A stretch of DNA of 64,000 bases from Anisakis pegreffii (lineage: Eukaryota > Nematoda > Chromadorea > Rhabditida > Anisakidae): contig JAPYMA010000067.1 of the NCBI GenBank assembly GCA_035041965.1, positions 1 to 64,000 of the forward strand, read 5' to 3'. How positions within the stretch are numbered: the stretch's first letter is position 1; each line of letters opens with the position of its first letter. The position numbers and the translations under genes were made by a program. The notes below the pieces were generated by a model, which had not been told where the DNA came from, did no database searches, and saw only the letters and a program-made list of their open reading frames with translations. This document shows, piece after piece, positions 26,520 to 39,438 of the stretch.

Positions 26520-28826
26520 CTCTTTTCAAGCTACCCTGCTGCTTAATACTATCAATCAACAAGTTATTCATGCTTTACATCACATCTTCACCGTCTGTTA
26601 CACTGCTTTTTCCATTTGATCTCCTAAAACAAGGCAATCATTTGTCATTTCACTAAGAAATTTGGCTGACATTTTTAAAATGTCGTAAATTCCGAGTTAC
26701 AAAACATTATTTGAACTTGCTAAATGCTTCTTCGACAACAAGCGATATTGGAACTTCATAAGGAATATGCTCTATATGTTTTGCAAATTCATAAATATCA
26801 GAACAGCACTAAAATGTTACATATTCTAAATTTGATTCTTTTGTTTGCGGTGAAAAGCGACCAACTGATCTGAAATTTCCGAACCTATGGCAAATCACTG
26901 TCGTAATCGTGCTGGCGATCATGCTGATTGTGAGAAGCTGCACATATTTCTTATGAATTCATCCTAATATGACCGGGTGATAAGTGCTCAATGCGATGAT
27001 TGCTCTATTTGAGAATTTCGAACATTGACTGCATGTGGGCCATAAAAGCAAACAATTACTTCATGATATTGTTTATCATTGAAATAATTATATGCAATGT
27101 AATGATATCAGTGGTATATTCTTCAGTAGACATCATCAGTGATAATGAAAACAACAACAAAAAATACTCATCATGTGCACACATGCATAAAAGCTTTTCT
27201 GTTAGCGAAACCAGTTTCACTCTGCTCTAAACAACACATAATCATCTGTACAAGCATATATATCTATACATGGTTACGGTTATCAGTCTCAGTGGAAACG
27301 ATCACTATGATTCCGATGTTCCACTATTCATCAAATCATCAAAACAATGACTTGCGGCTGGGAATGGTCACAAAACAAGATTCCTCCAAACAGACACATA
27401 AACACCGTTTTCTCCCTTACCGTTTTCAATACCGAAACGATACGGGAGAAACTTTCTGTGACCCATTAATATCAAGAAAGCCTCGCAATCTGATTTTGCG
27501 CATCCAGACTCGTTTCATTCGAAATTACAGACAAATTAAGAAACAGACCGACCACAGTCGAATTTTTGTAATTTTACAATGGAATTACGCATCTACACGA
27601 CGAACATGCATACTGATAATGATGCCACTCAACTTAATATGGATATGAAAAGGATGAATGAATATCTCTCAAGACCTGAGTTCACTATAAGTGAGAAGCA
27701 TCAGAAGTCGTTTATTAACCTGCAAAATCCTATTGTTGAGCTGTATTTTTTCTGAAGAAGATTTATATACTTTTATCAGAGTTTGTTACATTATCAGACT
27801 GAATCTTACGAAATTTATAGGTAGATGCTTATATTCTTAAGTTAAATCATTGAGCTGGCGTTCTTTCTTGATTAATTCTGCAGATGTACGTACTCTTATA
27901 TCCAAATAAAACTTTTATTAATAACGGGTATTTCCCTTCCTAAGCTATTGTCTCATCTGTTCGATCTATGCCCATCTGAATATCGCCTAATAGAACGTCA
28001 AGAACTAGTGTTTGATTAGTTTGTATTCTTGGTCTCATTGAATTCTCCGATGCCTTTATCTCATCAACCATCACAACTCATCAGAATATTCATTAACTCT
28101 CTTTTCAAAGCTTTCTCGTTTTTTCCCAATAGTACTATTATGAGCAACGCTGTTGAATTCGTTAGTTTCAAGGCTAAATGAACTTTCAGCGAAAGGTTCG
28201 CGGCCCAAAATTCGTTGGATGTTCTCCAGTGAAAATGAAAAGCATTTCATATGTTACATCATTAAATTCTGAACATCTTATCGTCGTTTTGCATACCGAT
28301 GTTATTGATCGTTTTCAATTTAAGCACTTTTTATTTATAAGAAACCTGCAAGGAATCGAAATGTCATCACCTCATTCTCATGAACACTTTTATTTTATCG
28401 TTTGCATAAGCACCTCTCTGCTATTGCAGTAAATCATTACTTTTATTTGTCTCCTTTTCGTGTCAAGCCACTAATCTCTGGAACTGATCTGTAGAACTGT
28501 AGCGAACGTTCTGAGAAATCATGAAGTATTCATGATCAGCCCGAATGCTCTGATGTGTCGTTGATCGTTTCATTCAGATATTGTGTTGTGATATCGCAAT
28601 TTGATCTATCGTTGTTATGCAGACTCATTCAGCGATCAAAGACCATGTTTGCTAATGGTTCAGCGTTACTGAATGAGTACAGAAGTTACAAGCTCTAGTC
28701 TTCATGATGATAAAGGAAAACATTTTCTATTCCGCGATAAGAAATACAATCAGAATTTTGTGACCGATTATTAACTAGCGTTCAGCCACAAGCTTTGTGA
28801 TAAATTCAGTTGAACATTCAGGAGGC
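26520..28826. other. Intergenic region, collagen to DNAJB12-like gene
   Basis: About 2.3 kb with no recognised gene. It includes one unusually long open frame (27139-27648, listed separately) and a short ATG frame at 28178-28432 (84 codons) with no known motif. No tRNA, repeat family or low-complexity block stands out. Confidence 0.5.
27139..27648 (+). other. Unexplained 169-codon open frame
   Basis: This frame stays open for 510 bp in AT-rich intergenic DNA, longer than I would expect by chance at this composition. It begins with GTG, with ATG available two codons later. The second half is basic (runs such as RIQTRFIRNYRQIKKQ). I recognise no domain, and codon usage does not clearly resemble the neighbouring genes. 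It could be an exon of an unrecognised gene, a decayed gene fragment, or chance. I do not call it a gene. Confidence 0.25.
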
Positions 28827-31784
28827 ATGGAGGCGAATCGACAAGAAGCACAACGGTGTATGGACATAGCCCGAGAGGCACTGCGTTCGAATGATGCCTC
28901 GAAAGCGATCAAATTTTTGCACAAAGCCGTTAAATTAGATCCATCCTCAGATATACGATGTTAGTTCAAGTTCCTACCGTTTCTTTTAAAATAAAACGAA
29001 TTATACATATCTATTTCTTTTCTGATTTTCAGCTTTCGGTTCATCATTCTCTTAAACCTTTTCGCATTCGTAAAACGCCCGAACTTGTTGCAGATTTGCT
29101 AGAAAAAGCAAAGCACATGAACCAGGATTCAGACGAATCAAAAGATTCGAATCCCACCGGAACCGAAAACGGTTATGGTCATTATGATCAGTATGAGAAG
29201 GAATCAGAGGTACGCAGCCGACGAAAATCATCATCCTCACAATTTCACCCAAGTCGTAGTCAACCGTCAATGAATACAACCGAACGCGGATGCCCTGATG
29301 GAGGTATGAATCAGCCCTTTATACTCAGTGACTTATTCTCAAGTCATTGAAAATTGAGTGAGAATCATTTTTAGCAGATGAAGGTTCGTCAAGCAGCACT
29401 GAACAGAAGAGAACACGATCTCGATCGGCTGGAAGAGCCGTACTTGGTGTGCATTACACGAAGGAAGAAGCCGCAACTGTGGACAGGTGTGATTTTTTCA
29501 TTTAACTTGCTAGTTATCTTATGAGTTGGGCAATATTACCTGCTTTATCATTCACAATGAGTTAATCAAGAGATGTGATTTTTACTTGAAAGTTATGGTT
29601 GAAATGTTACACATTCATTTTAAGACAATATTGGTTCAGAATAATGCGTGAAATTACGTTAAGGACAAATTTATATTAAGTTAAGGTGATGAATATGTTT
29701 TGTTGTTTGAATAAATCTAATCGATGTTAACATGAAATGCCTTGCAGAATTCGTCACTGTAAAGATTACTACGAAATATTGAATTTGAAAAAAGACGCGA
29801 CTGAGTCTCAACTGAAGCGTGAGTATCGTAAGCTTGCACTTCAACTTCATCCTGATAAATGTCGCGCACCCGGAGCCACAGAAGCTTTCAAAGGTGTGTA
29901 TATTATCCTAACTGTATTACAGAATTGCATTATTATGCTGTTTTATTTCTGTTCATCTTGTAACGTAAGGGTAATGCTCAAAACAACAATTGGGTAGTGC
30001 TCTAAATAAACATCGATCGCATCAAGTTTCTGGTGTGATTCAACATTTGTTTTGCGATTATTGCAAGACTTGTTTGCTGCTGGTTTAGTAACTATATCAG
30101 GTTCAGATATCCATGAAGAGTCCGGTAGTTGGAATAGTTTGAAAGTGAGAAGTATTCGATGCAGTAACATATTGAGTTGAATTTCAGCACTAGGCAATGC
30201 GTACGCAGTTTTGTCGAATAAAGAAAAACGAGCCCAGTATGATTTGTACGGAGCGGATGGCCCACGACGACGAAATAATGATAATGAGTTTTATGAATAC
30301 GATTATGGACGAGGATTTGAAGGTTCATCATTTTATTATTTTTCGTCTTTTACGGCCCACACAATCAAAAACCAGATGAAGATTTATAAAGTGAATTTCG
30401 ATTACGTGTGTAAATGTAATTCAGCATTTCTCTATTTTCTCCAACTACTTGTTTGTATTGTTTCGTATGATGATAAAGTATAATGAGCCTCATCTGTGTT
30501 TGTTTAAAATGATATCACATTTTCTTGCAATAATTACAGCCGAATTCACACCAGAAGAGATCTTCAATATGTTCTTCGGTGGTGGGTATCCATCATCGGA
30601 TCTCAACAGGAGGTTCCGTCATACTCAAACACATTTCCATCACGCACACCCAACGCAACAAGAACAGGTTTATAAACTTTTTGCAATTGTTTGTATTATG
30701 TTAAGTAGTGCGTATTGTTCTTAATGCACATTATTCCCATTTTCTCAAGATGAAAGATGACGCACTGGTATTGAGAGGAATGTCTGTTAGCTGATTTTGA
30801 TTGTGGATCCGCCAGCAAATGGCGAATGATATGCATCCTTTCCTTCCTCTCTCCGCATAACAAACGATTTTCTTTTTGAGAGGCAGTTTTAGGGCAATTA
30901 TTGTGACATGAACAGCGCACAGCGGAGATTTCTGAGAATTGATTCATTCGATTTTGGATTTGTTAATGAAAATGAGTGAACTTACAGTCACCATACGGTC
31001 CGATTCTACAACTGTTACCACTGTTCGCCGTTCTTCTTTTGGGTTTCATTGCGCAACTAATGGTCGGTGATCCAGCATTCCAATTGAACCGTGATTCGTG
31101 AGTATTATTTATTGTTTGGTTGTGTTTTGTCAGTGTCATTTACGATCTTTTGGATGATCTAACGAGGTTGAATTCAAAGAGTGGAGTCAAACGATTCGAC
31201 AGCTTTTACGAGGAATTGGTTTTATTCAAGATTTACAGAAAGTATTGTGTGGCGGTTTGCAGGAAATATTCTGAAGAGCGTTTCACAAAGGATCTTCGAG
31301 TTCCGTACTATGTGAAGACAGATTTTTTGAGTAATTATCGTAATCGACTGTCGCAAGTGGAACGTCAGGTTGAAGATGATTACATATCGCAGTTGAAGAT
31401 GAGTTGTTATCGAGAGCGTAGTTCAAGTTAGTTGTTACGATTTTATCGCTTCGCTAACCTTTTCTTTGTGGTGGAATGACATTGAGGTGTGAAATTCAAT
31501 TCACTATCAGATTATACGTTACGATTTGATTTCGGATTGAATTTGCTTGCGATATTTTTGTCGTTGATTGAGAATTCGTTTGAATTTGTGGATATGTAAA
31601 TTAAAGTTTGCGCCATTTTTGGTTTGAATCGATAAAGAAAAGCGTTTTCGTCTAAAAGAAAAATTTTGTTGCAGAAGAAACACTGGAGTGGCGAGCAAGA
31701 GCACTTGGCGATGCGGGTATGTGGAGTAGAGCACAGCAAATGACCTTACCGAGTTGTATGAAACTGCAGCAGATTTACGGTTGA
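28827..31784 (+). CDS. dnj-1: DNAJB12/DNAJB14-type ER-membrane J protein, 9 exons, 415 aa
   Basis: A tail-anchored co-chaperone that recruits Hsp70 to the ER membrane for folding and degradation of membrane proteins. Exons: 28827-28959, 29094-29303, 29375-29486, 29748-29893, 30188-30322, 30540-30667, 30988-31097, 31263-31426, 31675-31784. All phases join. The N-terminus ([14 protein letters not shown]) has the TPR-like start typical of this class. A Ser/Gln-rich linker follows, then [11 protein letters not shown] and the J domain (CKDYYEIL, with HPD in LQLHPDKC). Next come [14 protein letters not shown], a membrane segment ([18 protein letters not shown]) and a C-terminal DUF1977-like region ending [14 protein letters not shown]. 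Length and domain order match the family. ATG follows CATTCAG by a few bases, which may be a trans-splice acceptor. The symbol follows C. elegans naming by class, not by alignment. Confidence 0.93.
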
Positions 31785-34700
31785 GCCAGAAGTGAATTTA
31801 ATTTTAATTCGATTTTGATTTTATGATTCGTATTGTTGGCTCGAAGGTTGATAATGATGATGATTATTATAGTGAATGTGTGTTTGAGTTGTTATTTAAC
31901 TCAGCTCGTCAACACATTTAGTCTCAGCATTTGTAAGCAACGTTTGTGATCAGTTCGGAGATCTTTTGTTTGGTAATTTGTTTTCTTTTTGATGGTGAGG
32001 TGATTATTTTGTGTACTTTTTTAAATACAGAAATAGTAGTAACAATGAATGATGGCTAGGCGTACTGGAAGATTAATGAGAAATCGAATTTGTTGAACTA
32101 GAAGACGGGTTATGCATTTTAACATATGATTTTATTACATTTAGCGAGGGATTGATTTCGTTTAGCAAATTTTTACAAAAAAACATTTGATTTTGAGTTG
32201 TTTTGGACTCGGTGTTTTTGTGAAATGCGATTCCATTATTGGATTGTTTTATTGTGTAGTGAGTAAATAATGTTTTATAAGAAGTTTGTTTTCATTTATA
32301 GGAATTGTCGTCTATACATATTTGATAATGCATAGATATTCAGAGTTTTACTCGAATGCGTTCATTTTGATTTTGATGGCTGTCATTGGTAGCTTGATTC
32401 TGATGAGCAGAATGATATAAATACGATTGGAATCTGATTATTGTTCTGTCTTATTGTTCTGTTCTGTTGTGTTCCTTTCTTTGAACCAACAATTGCTCAT
32501 TTTTCATTTGGTTTCTTTTTGTTCTTCTCTTGCTTTATTACTGCGATTTTATTTTCTTTAGTGTTGGTGGTGTCATTATTTTTATTCATTATTCTTATCA
32601 ATATTATAATCATAATTACTACGATTATTATTGTTATAGATATAGATGGGAACTTCTCATAAACGATCTTTTCACGCACATGCATTTCGGTTGTTAGGAA
32701 GCCTCGCAAGATTTCATCTTGACTGTTGAGAGACGGAAGCGATAGAATCAACCGTTGAAATGTTTTCGATTCGTTGTGAAATCCCAGTTTATTTCACTGA
32801 ATATCAGATTCTGTTATATAGTGGTTGAATGTTATTATGTAGTTGCTTGTATTTGCTAGTCGATTGAATATTCTTTTTGAATAATTTATTGGAAATATCG
32901 AAAGGAACAAAAATATTCTGTCAGTTGATGTAATGATCCTTGAATATTGTCAGTGTGAAATGTTTCGTGCAGTCATCATTTGCACTTGATGTTCGCGAAA
33001 TACTTTCTCGTATTGCTTCACACACTGCCAGTCTGACTGGAGGTTCGTTGTTCTGAGATTGATTTATTTATTTCCTTCATTATAATCACGACATCGGCAG
33101 TTTGTTGATCGTATGATTACTCTTTTTTTGTTATCCTCTTGATGATTATTGTTCATTATTATTATTATCATCGTTATCGTTATGATTGCTTAGAATGAGG
33201 TCTCATTTAAAACGAGGCTGATATCAACTTGTTCATGTGTGTTCTTTGTTGAACTGTGATAATATGATAACTGACATTATATAATCCTTCCATATTGTGT
33301 GTGTTTGAGCAATTCGTTATAGACAATCCTATATTGCACTTATGATATCAGTTAGTATTCGTTTAATATCTCTGATTACAGAGCAAGTTGTACGCTCATT
33401 AGGTGTATTGGGATTTATAAAAATGCATCCACAATATGGTCAGCTAGAAACTATCAGTGATCAGATTTATCATGGTGATCCATCCGCATGAAAGTCATCT
33501 TGCTCTGTGATTACCTTTCAAAGCGGAGAACGTTGTTATTTGCTTTGAAGAAGCTCGTTTTGAGTTTCAGTTCATTAAGACTATTTTTTCGTAAGAATAA
33601 TATAACTTACAGTTTGGTCCGTTTGATTGTGCTTATCAGTTATTTCCTGTATACTTTAGTAAATTTTCTATTGCATATGTTCATCAGTTTTGTGAAGACT
33701 CTTCTGAGTGAGTCGTGAGTCAATTCGTGAACTTACAACGAGTCAAAATTAGACTGGGAAGTGGTTGAATGTTGAACACAAGAAAAACGTTTGAAGGCTG
33801 AATTCTATTGCAGATTCACATTCATAAAACATTTCGGAAATGTAAAATTCATTTTACGATTTGTGATGAAGAAAAGACGTCTTGAAGGTTACGTTTACAA
33901 ATGTTGATATTGCATTTGCGTGTGATGAGGATTTATTGTGTGATCCATCCACAATTGGATCGTCGTATTGCGTTGTTTATTCAAAATGCAATATGTTATT
34001 AATTTTTGATTTGTCCACTGTCATCACAGTGATGATTCGTCGAATCAGATGTTCGTTTGTGAATGATTTAAGTTTTTTGGTGTTAATATATTATGCGACA
34101 ATGTCTTAAACGATTTCGATTGTTAATAGATGTTAATAATGTTTTTTCCTCTGATTACAATTTTTCGTAACATTGCGCAGTTATTTGTTATTGTTCCAAA
34201 TAGATAAATGACGGAACTAAAAGAATGTTATTCATTTGCACACGCCACCAACGCCTTATTGTTCCTTATCGGACTTAGATATTAACGTCAGAATCTTGCA
34301 ACAGAGGTGTTGATATCCATATGAGTTGAAGTTCAAAGTTTATGTGTTTCTTCAACGTTTCCGCATCTCATCTCCGATCTCAAGTGAATTTCACCTATTT
34401 AAAATATTTCAAAGATTTTCAAAACGAAAAAATTTCAAAGATATCCAAACATCAATTGTGTAATTAGTTGACTACTACTTTGATCAACTGATATACAGAA
34501 ACCACCGAAAGTCACCATTTAAATTGCCTGTATTTTGCACCTCATGATTACGTTGAATCTGTGAGTGAGCTACGGAACCATACGTTTCTCTAGTTCATCT
34601 GCACAAAACTTCTCATGAAATCTCATGACTATTGAAAAATCTCATTGCTGCAAGTGGTAAGAACATTTCCATAATATCAGCGACAATCAACATTTTTTAA

Positions 34701-35109
34701 TCTAACTGTAAGCTAAAAACTCGAAATTATTATCGTTCATCAGATCCCACTGAGTCTGTGCTTGGGAAACATATATAAGTGACCGTTGGAATATCTCATT
34801 CACATGGGAAAACGATTCAATTATCAAGCCATCGACTGGTGGCTAGCAATATGACTAACGATTAGCAGTGTCAGCATACGAGGATGTAAGCAGTTTGGCG
34901 GAGAGTCATGAAGCACATTTGGTGATATGTTAGCATCCCTATAAATTAGTTATTAATTTTTCGAAAACTTAATTAATATAGATCAAAGCGCGATTATTAA
35001 ATTTCAGTTTACGCTTTCAGGCCAGCCGGGAACGTTTTTCAGTTCCATAGGGAATGACGAATATTTCTTGAGAATTTGCAGCATTCGATTTTTTATTCAT
35101 TACAGGTAA
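31785..35109. other. Intergenic region, DNAJB12-like to DNAJC2
   Basis: About 3.3 kb of T-rich DNA holding the DNAJB12-like 3' UTR. Degenerate ATT/ATC repeat tracts occur around 32560-32640 and 33125-33195. Open frames here are Phe/Leu/Ile-rich, short and motif-free, as expected from T-rich sequence. No RNA gene or transposon copy was recognised. Confidence 0.55.
32560..32645. repeat. Degenerate ATT/ATC microsatellite
   Basis: Interrupted TTATT, ATTATC and ATCATAATTA units on the plus strand, giving a low-complexity Ile/Leu-rich reading in all frames. A similar tract lies at about 33125-33195. Confidence 0.65.
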
Positions 35110-35294
35110 ATTGAGAGTGTGAAATTGCCGGTCCTGGGCTACCGGGTTAAGTCAAAATTTGTTGGGCAGACCAAGCCTTACCGAATCTTACAATTAGTAG
35201 AACCCGATGAATTTTGGCTCGATGACCTGGGACTGGCAAAAGCACAGTTCTGTTTTCATTACGTTTATTGTATGAATACCGAACTCTATCGTGC
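35110..35294 (+). other. Possible orphan exon upstream of DNAJC2
   Basis: An open stretch with clearly higher GC than its surroundings and protein-like composition, read as KLPVLGYRVK and then VEPDEFWLDD. It ends in a usable GT at about 35290. There is no good in-frame ATG near the start, and an acceptor TTACAG at 35105 would put a stop codon in this frame. It does not fit the DNAJC2 N-terminus, which starts at 35405 with its own acceptor-like site. It may be an exon of an unrecognised gene, a retained repeat fragment, or a 5' non-coding exon. Confidence 0.25.
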
Positions 35295-35404
35295 GCGTTT
35301 AGCTTTCGAATTGTGATCGTTTTTGATGTGAAGCGAATTCTATCATCGTAAATTATTCGCAGTGAATTTCAGCTTGTTGCGCAGTTTTAATTTCGTCGAA
35401 ACAG

Positions 35405-38400
35405 ATGGCTTTATCTGGCTTTGATATTGCTATCTACGGGTTCGTGAACCATTTCCATCGACAAGTGGAACCGGCTGGTGTTGCCTATGAAGTTGGTATC
35501 ATACGAGATCGTATCAGTTTGGGTCTTGACACTGGTCCAGTTGTCAGTCAACTGAAACGCATTGAATCGAATCTATCTTCGATATCAAACGCAGACGATG
35601 CAGACGATTCGGGATCGAATTTGGATGAAGAACAAAAAGGAATGATGGATAAAGAAGATGCCAAGTATATGCGATACTTACGTTCACTTGATCCAAGTGA
35701 TTGCAAAAGTCAAGATCATTATAAGGTGTTGGGTTTGTCGAAGCTGCGATGGTCAGCCACTCCAGCACTGATCAAAAATGCATACCGGAAAAAGGTTTTG
35801 AAGCATCATCCGGACAAGCGTCAATCCAACCTAAACACTAGTCTCTCTAAGCAGTCTCATGTTTCAAGTGAACAAGATCTGGAGCATGATTATTTTACGT
35901 GTATTACAAAAGCGTACGAGCAACTCGGAACAACCGAACAGAAACGGCGCGCCTACGATTCGGTCGATCCGAAGTTTGATGACTCGATTCCGGACGAGAA
36001 GAAAGTCGATGCCGACAATTTCTTCACACAGTTTGCGCCGGTCTTCAAGCGTAATGCGAGGTGACTACATATCAAACTTTGATTTTTCACTTTATAAAAA
36101 GTCATTATTGATGTATGAAAGAATGTGGAATGTTAACAAATTCGATAGCAAAGAATGAATAATAGTTTATGGGAATTGTTTTAATCATATGGAATGAATG
36201 AAGTTACGCACATCAGTTGTTTACTTCACTTATTTGCAACAACTCATAGAACCTTTTTAATTGCATTTTGTTTATAGCGTTTATTTTGATTTTCAACTTC
36301 AGATGGTCAATCCCTCAACCGGTACCTACATTAGGTGATTTGTGCAGTAGTCGTGACGAGGTGGAGAAATTTTACTCATTTTGGTTGAGTTGGGATTCGT
36401 GGCGTGAGTTCTCGTATTTGGACGAAGAAGACAAAGAGAAAGGTGAAGATCGTTGGGAGAGACGAGAAATTGAGAAGAATAATAAGGTTGCACGATGAAT
36501 AGTCCCTCAAAATTTGTTCTCTTTTAAAACTCTCAGCTTTTGTAGCATATTTAATGGAAGTAAAATTTCATGAGAAGTATTCGCTGCCTCGTTGAGTGGA
36601 GGGAGCTAAGATTGTTGATTTGCGATGGTGTGAAAACGCATGAAGCTGATCAAATCTGTGCTGATTCGTAATTTGAGTACGTTAGATGATTGATTATTTT
36701 GCTGATTAGATTGAACGAGAAAGGCGACGGAAGGCTGAAGCAAAACGAATCCGTAATTTGGTCGAGATGGCCTATCGCAAAGATCCGCGAATCGCTAAAT
36801 TCAAAGAGGAAGATCGAAAGCAAAAAGAAGACGAACGCTTGCAGCGGCAGAAAGTAATCGAAGAGCGTAAAGCAAAGGAGATGCAAGCTAAAATGGTGGG
36901 TGCTTATTCGAAAACGAAATGAATTTGTTTATCAGTATCACCTCATTAATCTCTATGGACTAGAAAACATAAATGATGGGAGTTTCCTTCCGGATGCACT
37001 TGCTCATGTTTATTCGTTGACGATTGCCATCTAGGATTCAGTGATTTTCCAGTTTTGAAATTGTCATTCTGTGACTTTCCATTTGAAAATGAACTGATAG
37101 CTTAGGAGGTTGAAGCTGAAGAGCGCAGAAAAGAGGAGGAACGTCAAGCGGAAGAACTGCGAAAGAGAGCCGAGGTTAAGAAATTACGAGAGCAAAAGAA
37201 AAAAGCGTTGAATGATGCTAGGAAAAAACTGCGAACGATTGTTGAGGTATTATGCTTTCTGTTGGTTCATTCGTTGTATGTGCCGTGAATTGTTGAGTGT
37301 TTTCATGAACTGAAATTGAGTGAAGAAGAAAATGTTGGACAGCATCGAGTTTTATTTCGTCGATATTATGTGTGATTTTGTGAACAGAATTAAGAATTAT
37401 TAACAGTGATACAGTTTTGTAATTTTTCACAATATCTTTTTATTAAATGACCGCTCTTCGTGAAGTGCTGAATATTTTAGACAGCCGGGTATTGGAGTGC
37501 ATCGGGCGGTGCGCAGTTGCGCTGTATGGAAGCAATCGAGAGGGCATATCTGCGATCCGATATTGACAACTTGAACGAGATTATTGCGCAGATTGAGAAA
37601 TGTACATCATTTGATGCAGCTATGCGAATTTTTGATGCTGAAGAGGTATTCGACTTATGTTTCTCATTTACGAATTATGGACTTTAGTTGTTATATCGTA
37701 TTAATTTAGTCATCGATTTTCAATTTTTTCAATAATTTAAGGGCAATTTCATTTATAATTCGGGTGAAATTACTTTCCATTTTAATGATGGAATAAATTC
37801 ATGTCATTGTAACCTTGCTGATGCTATAGCAACTCTTATATTCTTTTTATTTGTTTGTCATTTCTGATTTTTCTTATTAGAGAATTTATTTCTGTTAATT
37901 GAAATAAACTTTCCATAGAGCACGATTAGTTTTTGTTTCGTTACACACTTTTCATTCCCTGCCTATGGATTTTTGTATTCAAACATCTGAATGAAATTTG
38001 CTTGATGAGATGATAAATTTAATATGGTATTGAATTATGAGAATTGTTCAGGAGAAGGCACTCCAAGAAGCTATGCGCAACACGGAATTGCGATCGGCGA
38101 ATCAGTCGGAATCCGTCGACAGGACGGTAGTTGTTTGGACCGCTGATGAGACTGCGCTGGTGATAAAGGCAGCGAATTTGTATCCTGCGGGAACGGTGGA
38201 TAGGTGATTCTTATTGCGATTGTACATCATCCATTCATCAATATTTATTGCGATGATAAATCATTTTTATCGTGAATCATGTGATTTATCTTTTTTGAAT
38301 TGTTGATTCGTTTTTAAAGTTTGTATTTTGTAGGTGGGGTGAAATCGCTAATTATGTGAACGAACATCGGAAAGACAAAAGCTTGAAAAAGAAAACCGAA

Positions 38401-39300
38401 AAAGATGTTATAAAGCAGGTTGGCAAATGTTTTTGTGTCGTAACTTAAAGAGCGTATCGGGTTGTTTGAGTAGTGCTTCCTTTTTTGTTAAGTAAATATT
38501 CAATTTGTGAGGTTGGATAGCAAAATTAAAAATAAGTTTTTCGATTCAATAACGTTAAATGGAATTGCATTCAAATAGGTGAAGATTGACAATTGGTTCC
38601 AAAAATTGTGTAATATTAGTTTCGTGAGCATGCGTAAGTGAAAGCGTTATCGTTACAGGTGAAAGGTTTGAATGCTTTCGATATTCGACCGCCATCGAAC
38701 GCTCAACACAAACTCGGTGGAAATTTTGTGGGGGTTACAAATGCAAATGTAGAAACTGATTGGACGGCCGAGCAACAGAAAGCGTTGGAGAGAGCACTGA
38801 AAAAATATGCACCTTCAGATACGGCACGATGGGATCATATAGCTGCGGATGTGGGTCGGACGAAAAAAGAATGTATTAAGAGGCGAGTGCTATTATACGT
38901 TATTGAGAAGATCCACTTTGACTGATCACATTTCAGCCTTAATCTCAATTTTAGAGAGAAATTCATGAAATTTATAGTTAGAGAAATTTGATGGTTTGGA
39001 TTCACTATAAGAGTTTAATCTGTATGAGTTTAAGAATTGGTGAGAAAGTTGGATTTGATTTTTGTCAGCAATATTTTTGTGGAAATGATTGTTGACAGAA
39101 TTTTTGAAGACGAATTATTTTCGGAGTGTCTTCATGATATGAAGTTTTCGTCGAGAAATTAATGGTGAATTGAAATGTCAAATTATTTTCGAATAAAAAA
39201 GAATGTGCATAAGAGAATGATTGAGTAAATTTAACAGTCGCATGTTTTCAGGTTTAAATATCTCGCTGAATTGGTGAAGAGTAAAAAGAGTCAGTCGTGA
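35405..39300 (+). CDS. dnj-11: DNAJC2 / zuotin / MPP11 homologue, 9 exons, 613 aa
   Basis: A ribosome-associated J protein that with Hsp70L/Ssz forms RAC and stimulates Hsp70 on nascent chains; SANT-bearing forms also act in chromatin. Exons: 35405-36060, 36303-36486, 36710-36895, 37106-37246, 37481-37645, 38052-38203, 38334-38418, 38659-38882, 39252-39300. The start matches family N-termini with QVEPAG about 20 residues in. The J domain has HPD (LKHHPDKR) and a lengthened loop before [10 protein letters not shown]. The zuotin homology region follows ([20 protein letters not shown]), then a long Arg/Lys/Glu helix (exons 3-4) and two SANT/Myb domains ([14 protein letters not shown] and [14 protein letters not shown]). 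Length matches human DNAJC2 (621). The last intron needs a GC donor at 38883. ATG directly follows AAACAG. The symbol is by class. Confidence 0.95.
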
Positions 39301-39432
39301 TTGATGAATTGTTATTGCTCAGTGAATTTGTTTATTATTGTTTTAATTGATCGATTGTCATTGTTTTTGCTCATTCGTTGATCGGTTGTTTATTAGATCG
39401 TTTATTGAATCGTTGTTTGAGATAGTGGAATG

Positions 39433-39438
39433 AATAAA
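39433..39438 (+). promoter_or_regulatory. Polyadenylation signal AATAAA, DNAJC2 gene
   Basis: AATAAA about 130 bp after the DNAJC2 stop codon in an AT-rich 3' flank. Confidence 0.6.
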
